A stretch of 64,000 nt of DNA from Candidatus Trichofilum aggregatum (GTDB taxonomy: Bacteria > Chloroflexota > Anaerolineae > Promineifilales > Promineifilaceae), in assembly GCA_016716885.1 (NCBI GenBank), contig JADJUV010000043.1, positions 1-64,000 on the forward strand. The letters run 5' to 3'. Shown one piece after another: positions 46,196-55,017 of this stretch (the first letter of the stretch is position 1; each line of letters opens with the position of its first letter). The position numbers and the translations under genes were made by a program. The notes beneath the pieces were generated by a model that saw only the letters and a program-made list of their open reading frames with translations, had not been told where the DNA came from and ran no database searches.

Positions 46196-47038
46196 CTACA
46201 ATCGTAAATCCTTGGCCCAGCGGGCAATCAGGCTTGCCACCGGTTCCGGTTTTTCCATGGTCAGCAGGTGACTACAGTCAGGTATCTCCATGAAGGTGGC
46301 GTGGGGTTGCAGCTTTTGCCAATGTTCCCAGGCTAGCGGGAACAGGGTGTCGGAGTTGGCGGCGCGAATAGCCAACGTGGGCTGGCTAATTTGGGGCACA
46401 TACTCCCAGACATAAGTGGGGGGCATCCTATAAATCTGGGCTTCCCACGCTTTGGGAAAGGCCAGATGCACCCCCCCATTGGCATCATCAGCCAGACCGT
46501 AATTGATGAAATCCCACATGGCCTCATCGCTAAACCGGGCAAACACGGGTTTGGGGCGCAGATGTTCGTATGCGGCCGCGCGGCTACTCCACCAATCACG
46601 TCTTTTCTGGGCCACGGCCACCAGGGGAAACTCAAACGGTTCTTCCTGATTCTTTACGCGCTCCTCAACCACCGCCAGGAGATGCGGAGCCAGGAACACC
46701 GGGTCAATCAGTACCAGGTGACTAAACAGTTCCGGTCGTTTCGCGGCCGCGATCATCGTGGCTACCCCACCCAACGAATGCCCGACTCCTATCACGCCGC
46801 GCAAATTTTGCTGATCAAAAAAGGTAATCAGATCCTCGGCAATACGATGCCAGCTTTTCATCTCCTCAGGTTGGGCGGCAGGCCATAGGGGGCGATGTTT
46901 CACCGCTAACACCTGGAAGTTACGGGTGAGGGCATTGAGAAAAAGGCGATAACTGCCAGGGGGGTAGGCGTTGGCATGGGCAAAATGGAGCATTGGCCCG
47001 CGGCCGCCGTAATCATGAAAGGGAATCATAAAGGACAT
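46196..47038 (-). CDS. Alpha/beta hydrolase
   Basis: The 280-residue protein has nucleophile Ser in GVGHSLGG (about 91-98) and His in PDCSHLLTMEKPE near the end; the acid residue is probably in RAANSDTLFP. The N-terminus FHDYGGRGPMLHFAHANAYPPGSY is the usual oxyanion strand. Esterase or hydrolase; substrate unknown. Three palindromes, one encoding Gly-Gly-Arg next to the oxyanion loop. Confidence 0.85.
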   Translation of the reverse strand: MSFMIPFHDYGGRGPMLHFAHANAYPPGSYRLFLNALTRNFQVLAVKHRPLWPAAQPEEMKSWHRIAEDLITFFDQQNLRGVIGVGHSLGGVATMIAAAKRPELFSHLVLIDPVFLAPHLLAVVEERVKNQEEPFEFPLVAVAQKRRDWWSSRAAAYEHLRPKPVFARFSDEAMWDFINYGLADDANGGVHLAFPKAWEAQIYRMPPTYVWEYVPQISQPTLAIRAANSDTLFPLAWEHWQKLQPHATFMEIPDCSHLLTMEKPEPVASLIARWAKDLRL

Positions 47039-47119
47039 CGGTTAAGTACTCCTGGGAAATAAGTTTCGAGTTTCAAAGAGTTTCAAGTTTCAAGTTCCTA
47101 CTCGCTACTCGCAAACTCG

Positions 47120-47606
47120 CTACTCGCTACTCTCGCTGTTTTCATCCATCCCTTGGCGAGCCAGTAACTGTTGATATTGCCAATCGCGTTCTTTGGCCGC
47201 GGCCGCATCCGCTTCGGCGGGGGTGCTGGCTCTATGGATAGCCTGTTGGCCATAGATCGCTGGGCCATAAGCATGGCGGGCAACATGGGCCGTGGCCACC
47301 GCCTGACCAGCCGCACGAGCGGCAGAGCGAGCCGGGCTGTCGTCACCGACATCACGCGCGGCCGCGTGAGCATCCAGCGACGCCTTCCGAATCACCGCCA
47401 TCTTAAACACCCCGTTTCTAGCCAGGTTTGCAGCGTATTAAGGGCCTGGCGCGGGCGATTGTCGTCAGGAAATTTTCCTCAAAGAAAGGCATCACCCGTT
47501 CGGCACAATCAATTGCCCAAAGCGCTAACGTTTTTTGGTCAGTTTGGCCTACCAGCGTTAGCATCTCTTCATCTGGACGCGCAATCGAGAATTTAGATTT
47601 TGCCAT
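47120..47606 (-). CDS. Imm-5-like putative immunity protein, frameshifted
   Basis: Two frames together give one protein of about 160 residues. The N-terminal part (start 47606) has TLALWAIDCAERVMPFFE, and the C-terminal part has DAHAAARD...ARAAGQAVATAHVARHA, the alternating Ala-rich pattern of the family annotated as putative immunity protein. The frames join near 47450 and again at the C4 run 47410-47413, where one more base would restore frame. Two palindromes in the Ala-rich part. No toxin gene is adjacent, so an immunity role is not supported by context. Confidence 0.6.
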
Positions 47607-47608
47607 GT

Positions 47609-49149
47609 TTATATTTGCCGATATTTGAATACTCCGCCCACGATGGTGGCGTCAATGGTGACGTTGATTAGCTCGTGGGGTGGGATGGCGGTGATGTCGC
47701 GGTCAAAGATAGTCAAGTCGGCCAGTTTGCCGGGGGTGAGTGAGCCAAGTTGATGCTCTTGACCGCTGGTGATCGCGGCCGCGGTCGTAAACCCCCGTAT
47801 CGCCTCTTCTAAACTCAGCCGCTGGCCTGGATACCACCCCTCATCGCCTGGTGTGCCATTGGCCTGCCGCCGCGTCACCGCCGCATGAATGCCCCGCAGG
47901 GGTTCGATGGATTCTACCGGCGCATCGGAGCCGAAGACAAGCAGTGCCCCCGTTTCGGCCAGGGTGCGCCAGGCGTAGCTGTATTGCGCCCGGTCGCCCC
48001 AGTAGCGGTCGGCCATCGCCATGTCCCCCGTGGCGTGAATGGGTTGCATCGAGGCGATAATCTGGTGCTGGGCCAGCCGGGTGATGTCGCTGGGATGGAG
48101 AATTTGCACGTGTTCGATGCGGTGACGGCGTTGTTGCGGCCGCACCCCCCGTTCCGCTTCCTCTTGCCGCACCGCCTCATATACATCAATGATGTCATGG
48201 TTAGCCCGGTCGCCGATGGCGTGGACGGTCACACTCAGCCCGTGAAAACTGGCCGTCGAGGCGATTTCCTTCATCGTCTCTTTGTCGGTGACGACGATGC
48301 CCCGATTGTCTGGCTCACCTTCGTAGGGTTCGATCATGGCGGCGGTGCGCGGCCCCAACGCCCCATCGGCGAAAATTTTGATGCCGCCAATCCGCAACCA
48401 TTCGTCGCCAAAACCGGTTTGTAGACCCACTTCAACCGCATGGTCCAGCTTCTCCGCCGGGATGTTTTTGACCACGCGCAGACCCAATTCGCCGTTTTGG
48501 TGGAGTTGTTGCAGGGCGCGGAAACAGAACGGGCCATCGAAGTCGTGGATACCCGTCAGTCCGGCCTGCCAGGCTTTTTCTTGCCCGACCCGCATCGCGG
48601 CCGCGATCTGCTCCACCGTCGGTCGCCACGTTGGATTTGACCACCTTCCGGGTCGGGGGTGTGGGCGGTGATCCCGGCCATCTTGAGGGCCAGGCTGTTG
48701 GCCCAGGCGGAATGGCCGCTTTTTTCGGTGAGGAGCATGGGGATGTGCGGGGCGATACCGTCGAGGTGAGCCGCTGTCGGCCAGGCCCGGTCGGCCCAGA
48801 GGTCTTGTTTCCAGCCGCGGCCGCGGAGCCATTGACCGGTGGGGTGGGTTGCGGCCGCGGCCCGCACCCGTGCCAGTGCTTCTTCCAGGCTGGGCAGTTC
48901 AAACAAATCTACCACCTGGAGTCCCAGACTGTACCATTGGAAGTGGACGTGGGCATCAACGAGACCGGGGGTGACGGTGCGGCCGCGCAAATCCAGCCAT
49001 TCGCCACCGGGAGCCAACAAACGTTTCATCGCCGCATCCGTGCCGACGGCCAGAATCCGGTCGCCGTGTATGGCGATGGCAGTGGCCTGCGGCTGATGTT
49101 CGTCCATCGTCATGATGTTGCCATTGGTTAGAACAAGGGTTGCAAACAT
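47609..49149 (-). pseudogene. YtcJ-like metal-dependent amidohydrolase, internal deletion
   Basis: The N-terminal frame from 49149 has TNGNIMTMDEHQP, VTPGLVDAHVHFQW and NSLALKMAGITAHTPDPEGGQIQR. The second frame resumes at PTVEQIAAAMRVGQEKAWQAGLTGIHDF and runs to 47609 with HAIGDRAN, RIEHVQI, GSDAPVE and ADLTIFDRD. Related proteins have about 25 more residues (a DxxGxPTGxL segment) between the two parts, so there is a frame change near 48635 and a missing piece. If real, the enzyme is inactive. Six palindromes are spread over both parts. Confidence 0.75.
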
Positions 49150-49491
49150 GGGAACTCCTGGGGGAAAGTGGGTGAATGGTGAATGGTGAACGGTAAACGG
49201 TGAATGGTGAATGGTGAATGGTGAACGGGCTGGCCCACCTTGTTGCCGTAAGAGGAGTGAGCACGCCTACGTGCGAACGGGCGGCACGTGGGCGTGCCTT
49301 GCTCCTCAAATAAAGTTATCAGTGACCAGTCACAATAACCAACAGGGCTATTTTACAAACGGATTACATCTGCGCGAATTTTGTTGGCCCATTGGTTGTT
49401 AGGCTTTGCAAACACATCAGTGAAAATGACCAAAGAGTTACCGTCGCCATTGGTTATATTGCACGAATTTAATGGGATGCACCGTTTCCGG
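49150..49491. repeat. Intergenic repeats upstream of the arginine leader
   Basis: Tandem GTGAATG units (49170-49227) are followed by a core-only copy of the MITE family at 49249-49309: GAGGAGTGAGCACGCC ... GGGCGTGCCTTGCTCCTC, a stem. The rest to 49491 is AT-rich and holds no gene. Confidence 0.55.
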
Positions 49492-49519
49492 TTGACGCGA
49501 TGGATTTCTCTGTTACTAT
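49492..49519 (+). promoter_or_regulatory. Promoter of the arginine attenuator/operon
   Basis: TTGACG at 49492-49497 and TACTAT at 49514-49519 are spaced by 16 bp. Transcription would begin about 49526, only a few bases before the leader ATG at 49528, so the leader mRNA would be leaderless or nearly so. Confidence 0.55.
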
Positions 49520-49527
49520 TCCGACCC

Positions 49528-49614
49528 ATGTCTACGCACGTCAGCCAACCCGTTTTGCGCCTGCGCCGCCGCCGTCCTAGCCAGCTTACCAGTCTGGTTT
49601 TTTGGGTTGTCTGA
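49528..49614 (+). CDS. Arginine-rich leader peptide (attenuator)
   Basis: A 28-codon ORF, ATG to TGA, with Arg at codons 11 and 13-16 (CGC, then CGC CGC CGC CGT): four in a row, five in total. No homology is expected. It begins right at the inferred transcription start and lies 226 bp upstream of argC. Codons 21-24 contain the antiterminator strand 49588-49598. A ribosome held at codons 13-16 for lack of Arg-tRNA would leave that strand free; one that reads to the TGA would cover part of it. This is the classical leader-peptide geometry. Confidence 0.75.
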   Translation: MSTHVSQPVLRLRRRRPSQLTSLVFWVV

Positions 49615-49680
49615 CGAGTAACAAACATCAACAGCAAAACCAAAGCCCACCAGACTGGTATGAGTCTGGTGGGCTTTTTT
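49588..49680 (+). promoter_or_regulatory. Arginine attenuator: antiterminator and terminator
   Basis: Terminator: AAAGCCCACCAGACT at 49642-49656 pairs perfectly with 49663-49677 over a 6-base loop and runs into TTTTTT. Antiterminator: ACCAGTCTGGT at 49588-49598 pairs perfectly (11 bp) with ACCAGACTGGT at 49649-49659, which includes the terminator's 5' arm, so the two folds are mutually exclusive. CAGCCAACCC at 49542-49551 can also pair with GGGTTGTCTG at 49604-49613 (one mismatch). Read together with the Arg-rich leader ORF and the arg genes downstream. Confidence 0.75.
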
Positions 49681-49695
49681 GTTTTTATTCACCAA

Positions 49696-49808
49696 AGAGG
49701 TTACACAGAGAACACAGAGGTGAAGACACAGAGATTCACAGAGAAAAAGCGTTGGATTTCTTAAACTCTGTGTCTCTCTGTGCCTTCTCTGTGACCCTCT
49801 GTGTTCCT
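49696..49808. repeat. CACAGAGA-type imperfect hairpin, copy 1
   Basis: The left arm is repeats of ACACAGAG/CACAGAGA, the right arm repeats of CTCTGTG, folding across about 49756. A near copy lies at 54904-55006 between argG and argJ, and a single arm near 22240-22292. It sits in the 5' untranslated region of argC after the attenuator. Confidence 0.55.
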
Positions 49809-49839
49809 TTTTTCTGGTTTTTCCAGGTTAGGATTCAAT

Positions 49840-50843
49840 ATGATTCGCATCGGCATCTATGGCACAACCGGCTACACCGGGGTGGAGTTGGTCAAAATTT
49901 TGCAGAGGCATCCCCAGGCGGAGATTGTCTTTGCTACGTCGGCGTCGTCAGCCGGGAAGAGTTTGCGGGATCTGTTCGCGGCCGCACCGCCCATCCCCCT
50001 CATCCACCCCGACCACGCGCCGCTGGACCAGATTGAGGTGGCCTTTTTGTGCCTGGGGCATGGGGACGCGGCCGCGGTCGCCGTCAAACTGTTGCAGGTT
50101 GGTGTCCGGGTGATTGATTTGAGTGCCGATTTTAGATTGAAGGACGCGGCCGCGTACCACCAGTGGTATCATCATCCCCACCCTGCCCCGGAACTGCTCG
50201 CTTCTGCCGTCTACGGCCTCACCGAATTTGCCCGCGAGCAACTACCCCAGGCCCAACTCGTCGCCAATCCCGGCTGTTACCCCACCAGCATCTTGCTGGC
50301 CCTGCAACCCCTGTGTGCCGCCAACGCCATCGCCGGGACGGTCATCGCCGACAGCAAATCGGGGGTGTCCGGGGCGGGGCGTGTGCCCAAACAAAACACC
50401 CATTTTGTCGAGGTGGCCGACAATTTCAGCCCGTACAGCATTGGTCGCCAGCACCGCCACCTGCCCGAAATCGAACAAGGGTTGGGGATGTGGCAGGCCG
50501 AACCGCCCTCGCACATCCTCTCGCCCCACCTGTTGCCCGTGCCGCGTGGTATCCTTTCTACCATTTACGTCCCCTGCACCCCGGCTGGACGGACAAAAAG
50601 TTACACGAGTTGTACCAGACCACCTACGACCACGAGCCGTTTGTGCGGGTGTTGAAAACAGGGCAGGTCGCCACCTTGCACCATGCCATTCACACCAACC
50701 TCTGCGCCATCGGTCTGACCCTTACCAGAGACACGCTCATCCTGACCTCGGCCATTGACAACCTGATCAAAGGCGCGTCGGGGCAGGCGGTGCAGAATAT
50801 GAATGGGATGATGGGGGTAGATGAGAGGATGGGGCTACGATAG
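49840..50843 (+). CDS. argC: N-acetyl-gamma-glutamyl-phosphate reductase, one frameshift
   Basis: Third step of arginine synthesis, reducing acetylglutamyl phosphate. From Met at 49840 the protein starts IRIGIYGTTGYTGVEL and has catalytic Cys146 in NPGCYPTS and SGAGRVPKQNTHF. The frame breaks at the C4 run 50571-50574; one more C restores HPGWTDKKLHELY...HHAIHTNLCAIGL to the stop at 50843. The protein would be about 334 residues. As an essential biosynthetic gene broken only at a homopolymer, a sequence error is likely. It heads the arg cluster behind the attenuator. Three palindromes. Confidence 0.92.
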
Positions 50844-50918
50844 CCGTTGGCGGCTGGCCGTTGGCGAAAAAGGCCAGCGGCTAACGGCTAACAGCCAGCG
50901 GCCCTTCTGGAGTTTAGA

Positions 50919-51679
50919 ATGCAAATAATCAAAATTGGCGGTAACGAACTGGATCAGCCTGATTTTTTGAGCGGGTTGGCGCAGAAGGTGGCGGCGATGA
51001 AGGGGCCGGTGGTGATTGTGCATGGCGGCGGCAAGGCCATCGCCGAGATGCAGACGCGCCTGGGCATTCAGCCGGTGAAGGTGGATGGCCTGCGGGTGAC
51101 GGATGTCGAGTCGTTGCTGATTACGCAGATGGTGTTATCCGGCCATACCAACAAACTGATCGTCACGGCGTTGCTTCGGGCGGGGGTGAATGCCATCGGC
51201 CTGAGTGGGGTGGATGGGGGCCTGTTGCAATGCCAGAAGAAATACCACCCGGCGGCTGACCTGGGTTTTGTGGGTGAGGTGATCCAGGTGCGGACGGATG
51301 TGTTGCATGTTTTGCTGGCGCAGGGCATGGTTCCCGTCATTTCGCCGGTGTCGGTGGAGATGGGGACGGGGCAGGTGTATAACGTGAATGCGGACGACGC
51401 GGCCGCGGCCCTCGCCCTCGCTCTCCACGCCGACCAACTCACCTTCATCTCCAATGTGCCCGGTGTCCTCGACCCACAGGGCCAGCTTTATCCCCATCTC
51501 ACCCCAGCCAAACCGAAAACCTCATCCAACAAGCCATCATTCACGGCGGCATGATCCCCAAAACCCGCGCCGCCCTCGACGTGGTGCAAAAAGGTGTGCC
51601 GCAGGTGCGGATTACCAATTTGGAAGGGCTGTTGGGTGGGGGAACAGTGTTTGGGAATGATGAAATAATTAATTGTTGA
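50919..51679 (+). CDS. argB: Acetylglutamate kinase, one frameshift
   Basis: Phosphorylates N-acetylglutamate. The 253-residue product has IIKIGGNEL, VIVHGGGKAI, GLRVTD, NADDAAAALA and ISNVPGV of the amino-acid kinase fold. The first frame drifts after LYPHLTPA; adding one C at 51508-51509 (GCC to GCCC) gives QTENLIQQAI...GGMIPKTRAALD...GGGTVFGN to the TGA at 51677-51679. It follows argC by 75 bp containing a GCCGTTGGC/GCCAGCGGC hairpin. An aminoadipate kinase role is less likely given the arg neighbours. Confidence 0.92.
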
Positions 51680-51770
51680 ATTGTTGAACTGGTGAATTGT
51701 TAATGAGTGGGAACGGCCATTAACCACTCAACCACCAACTTCACAATTATTTTTACACAAAGGAAACCCT

Positions 51771-52946
51771 ATGACCCAAGAGCTTCTCGCTTTAGCCGAA
51801 AAATATTTAGTGCCGACGTATGCGCGGCCGCAGATCGTCTTTACGCATGGTGAAGGCGCGTATCTGTACGATGATGCGGGCAACCGTTACCTCGATTTTG
51901 TGGCCGGGATTGCCGTCAATGCCCTGGGGCACGCTGACCCCGCCTGGGCGCAGGTGGTGGCGGAGCAGGCCACACAGTTGATTCACCTCAGCAACCTGTA
52001 CCACAATGTGCCGCAACTGCTCCTGGCGCAAAAACTGGTCGAAAACTCCTTCGCCGACAAGCTGTTTTTCAGCAACACCGGCGCAGAAGCCAACGAAGCC
52101 GCCCTGAAATTTGCCCGCAAATACGCCCGCGTCCATCACGGCGAGGGCAAAACGGGCATCGTCGCCTTCAGTCACAGCTTTCATGGCCGGACGATGGGGG
52201 CGTTGGCGGTGACGCACAAGGCGAAGTATCGGGAGCCGTTCGCGCCGCTCATGCCCGGTGTGACCTTTGTCGAGTACAACGACCTGGCCGGGGCCTCGGC
52301 GGTGATTGGGCCGGAGACGTGTGCCGTGATTGTGGAGCCAATCCAGGGTGAAGGGGGTGTGCACGCGGCCGCGCCCAACTTCCTGCGTGGTTTGCGTGCC
52401 TTGTGCGACGAACAGGACGCCCTGCTCATCTTCGACGAGGTGCAATGTGGCATCGGGCGCACCGGTCATCTCTGGGCCTACCAGGCGTTGGGAGTCACGC
52501 CGGACATGATGACCATCGCCAAGCCATTGGCCGGGGGATTGCCCATTGGTGCGGCCTTGGTGACGGATAAGGTCGCGGCCGCGATTCAGCCCGGTGATCA
52601 TGGCAGTACCTTTGCCGGGGGGCCGCTGGTGTGCGCGGCCGCGTTGCACGTCTTTGATCGTGTCAACCAGCCCACCTTCCTCACCCACGTTCAGGAAACC
52701 GGGGCCTATCTGCGCCATCGCCTGGAAACGTTGGAGTCGGACAAGGTGGTCGAGGTGCGTGGGCTGGGGCTGATGGTGGGGTTAGAGCTAAACGTGCCGG
52801 TGGCGGATGTCGTCGCGGCCGCACGGGGCAAGGGCCTGCTCCTGGTTAATGCCGGGGACAACGTGATTCGTTTCGTACCACCACTGACGGTCACGCGGCC
52901 GCAAATTGACGAAGCGATGGAGGTCTTGAGCGCATGTTTGAACTAA
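51771..52946 (+). CDS. argD: Acetylornithine aminotransferase
   Basis: PLP class III aminotransferase of arginine synthesis. The 391-residue protein has FSNTGAEANEAALKFAR, VEPIQGEGGVH, IFDEVQCGIGRTG and the PLP lysine in MTIAKPLAGG (Lys251). Length and order in the cluster are typical. Six palindromes, the most dense among arg genes, in two frames (Ala-Ala-Ala and Arg-Pro). Confidence 0.94.
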   Translation: MTQELLALAEKYLVPTYARPQIVFTHGEGAYLYDDAGNRYLDFVAGIAVNALGHADPAWAQVVAEQATQLIHLSNLYHNVPQLLLAQKLVENSFADKLFFSNTGAEANEAALKFARKYARVHHGEGKTGIVAFSHSFHGRTMGALAVTHKAKYREPFAPLMPGVTFVEYNDLAGASAVIGPETCAVIVEPIQGEGGVHAAAPNFLRGLRALCDEQDALLIFDEVQCGIGRTGHLWAYQALGVTPDMMTIAKPLAGGLPIGAALVTDKVAAAIQPGDHGSTFAGGPLVCAAALHVFDRVNQPTFLTHVQETGAYLRHRLETLESDKVVEVRGLGLMVGLELNVPVADVVAAARGKGLLLVNAGDNVIRFVPPLTVTRPQIDEAMEVLSACLN

Positions 52947-53121
52947 CCGGAACGGAACTCGGGGAACTCGGGGGAACTCGGGACTGGTCAGCAGTGAGCA
53001 GTTAGCAGTGAGCAGTGAGCGCGCCCGATCAGTCACCAGTGATCGGTGAGCCGTTAGCCATTCACCATTCACCATTCACCTTCACTCCCCCACTCCGCTC
53101 TCAGTCTCTCAGTCTCTTCCC

Positions 53122-53589
53122 CTTGTCCGCCTCGCCACCCACGACGACGTTCCCGGCATTGCCGCCCTGGTCAACGAATACGCCCGGCGCGGCGATTTAT
53201 TGCCCCGGTCGGCCCAGGCCATCTCCCACGGCATCGGCAACTGGTTCGTGGCCGAGGGGGATGGGGTGATTGTGGGCTGTGTGTCGTTGTTGCGCTACAC
53301 CAGCGGCCTCGTCGAAGTGCGCTCCCTGGCCGTATCCGACAGCGTGCAGGGCCAGGGCATCGGCAAAAAACTTATGCACGCCCTCATCGCCGAAGCCAAA
53401 AACCGGCACATCCCCACCCTGTTCGCCCTGACCCGCGCCGTGCCCTTCTTTCTCGCCTGCGGTTTCACCATCACCGACAAACACCGCTTCCCCGAAAAAG
53501 TGTGGCACGACTGCCAGAAATGCCCGCTCGTCAATAACTGCGACGAAACGGCAAACGGAATGGTGAAGCAGCGGGTAGAAAAAATCTAA
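53122..53589 (+). CDS. Short GNAT-type N-acetylglutamate synthase (ArgA-like)
   Basis: About 155 residues of GNAT fold: LVRLATHDDVPGIAALV at the N-terminus, VRSLAVSDSVQGQGIGKKL for acetyl-CoA, and the C-terminal block FPEKVWHDCQKCP...CDE that marks the short, ArgA-like acetyltransferases. No normal start codon is visible in frame: upstream is repeat DNA, so the first residue is uncertain and an indel may hide the start. An ATG at 53200 would cut off the first strand and helix. Placed between argD and argG, it likely makes N-acetylglutamate. No palindrome. Confidence 0.78.
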   Translation, partial: LVRLATHDDVPGIAALVNEYARRGDLLPRSAQAISHGIGNWFVAEGDGVIVGCVSLLRYTSGLVEVRSLAVSDSVQGQGIGKKLMHALIAEAKNRHIPTLFALTRAVPFFLACGFTITDKHRFPEKVWHDCQKCPLVNNCDETANGMVKQRVEKI

Positions 53590-53635
53590 AATCGTAAATC
53601 TGTGTCCCTAATCCATTTCTGAAGAGGAGTTTACA

Positions 53636-54901
53636 ATGTCCAAGAAAGCCAAAGTCAACAAAGTCGTGCTCGCCTATTCCGGCGGGTTAGATACATCCGT
53701 GATTGTGCCCTGGTTGCGCGAAAATTATGACTGCGAAGTCATCTGCTTCTGCGCCGACATCGGGCAGGGGGAAGAGTTAGGCGGGCTGGAAGCGAAGGCG
53801 TTAGCCAGCGGGGCCAGCAAGGTGTACATCGAAGATTTGCGCCATGAGTTCGCCAAAGATTTTCTGATCCCCATGCTCCAATCGGGGGCCGTGTATGAGC
53901 GGCAATATTTACTGGGCACGTCGGTAGCGCGGCCGCTGATTGCCAAGTGGCAGGTCGCCATCGCCGAAGCCGAAGGGGCCGATGCCGTCGCCCACGGTTG
54001 CACCGGCAAAGGCAACGATCAGGTGCGTTTTGAACTCACTTTCCAGGCCCTCAACCCCACCCTGAAAGTGATCGCTCCCTGGCGCGAATGGGACATCCGC
54101 TCCCGCGAGGATGCCCTGGCCTATGCCCGCAAACACAACGTCCCCGTCACCCAAACCGAAAAGTCCATCTACAGCCGCGACCGCAATTTGTGGCATCTCT
54201 CCCACGAGGGCGGACGGCTGGAAAACCCGGCCCAAGAACCGGAAGAGATCATGTACCAATGGACGGTGGCCCCGGAAAATGCCCCGGACGTGGCCGACAT
54301 CGTCAAAATTGATTTCGAGAAGGGGGTGCCGGTCGCCATCAACGACGTGCAAATGCCCCCTGCCGCCCTCATCGCCAAATTGAACGAATACGGGGCCAAA
54401 CACGGGATCGGTCGAATTGATCTGGTGGAAAACCGGCTGGTGGGGATGAAATCACACGGCGTGTACGAGACACCCGGCGGCACGATTCTGTACGCCGCCC
54501 ACCGGGAACTGGAATCGCTGTGCCTGGATCGGGATACGATGCACTACAAAGAGCAAATCGCCCTGCGTTACGGCGAACTGGTCTATTTTGGGCAGTGGTA
54601 TCACACCCTGCGCGAGGCGTTCCAGGCGTTCATCGAGAAAACCCAGGAGACGGTGACGGGTTGGGTGAAGGTGAAACTGTACAAGGGGAACATCATCGTC
54701 ATGGGGCGGCAAAGTCCGTTCAGCTTCTACCGCGAAGATTTCGCCACCTTTGGGCAGGAAGACGTGTATGACCAATCCCATGCCGAAGGGTTTATCACCC
54801 TGTTTGGCCTGCCGATGAAGGTCAAGGCGATGATGGAAGTCAGCGACGGCGGCAAAACCCGCTACGCAGAACCGGATTACAGCAAGTTCAAACGGGATTA
54901 A
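53636..54901 (+). CDS. argG: Argininosuccinate synthase
   Basis: Joins citrulline and aspartate with ATP. The 421-residue protein has the PP-loop LAYSGGLDTSVIVPWL (about 12-27), CFCADIGQGEEL, AHGCTGKGNDQVRFE and SIYSRDRNLWHLSHEGG. An AGAGGAG ribosome site precedes the ATG. argH and argF are not in the window. A single palindrome at 53929 in 1.27 kb, low for the region. A CACAGAGA hairpin follows the stop. Confidence 0.96.
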   Translation: MSKKAKVNKVVLAYSGGLDTSVIVPWLRENYDCEVICFCADIGQGEELGGLEAKALASGASKVYIEDLRHEFAKDFLIPMLQSGAVYERQYLLGTSVARPLIAKWQVAIAEAEGADAVAHGCTGKGNDQVRFELTFQALNPTLKVIAPWREWDIRSREDALAYARKHNVPVTQTEKSIYSRDRNLWHLSHEGGRLENPAQEPEEIMYQWTVAPENAPDVADIVKIDFEKGVPVAINDVQMPPAALIAKLNEYGAKHGIGRIDLVENRLVGMKSHGVYETPGGTILYAAHRELESLCLDRDTMHYKEQIALRYGELVYFGQWYHTLREAFQAFIEKTQETVTGWVKVKLYKGNIIVMGRQSPFSFYREDFATFGQEDVYDQSHAEGFITLFGLPMKVKAMMEVSDGGKTRYAEPDYSKFKRD

Positions 54902-54903
54902 GA

Positions 54904-55006
54904 AGAGGGACACAGAGATACACAGAGAAGGCACAGAGGACACAGAGTTTTCTTGTTTTCTCTGTGTATCTCCGTGTCTCCTCTGTGCGCTGTGTGTTCC
55001 TCTTAT
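54904..55006. repeat. CACAGAGA-type imperfect hairpin, copy 2
   Basis: Arms GAGGGACACAGAGATACACAG... and ...CTGTGTATCTCCGTGTCTCC fold across about 54955. Same family as 49696-49808. It lies between argG and argJ and leaves little other DNA there. Confidence 0.55.
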
Positions 55007-55017
55007 TCGGGGGTTTT

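Noticed and set aside
49170..49227. Tandem GTGAATG units as a CRISPR array
   Set aside because: The units are 7-14 bp and contiguous, with no spacers and no cas genes nearby.
51807..52718. Long open frame antisense to argD (303 codons)
   Set aside because: It is the mirror of a clear argD gene; it has no family motifs, and the GC-rich codon pattern explains the openness.
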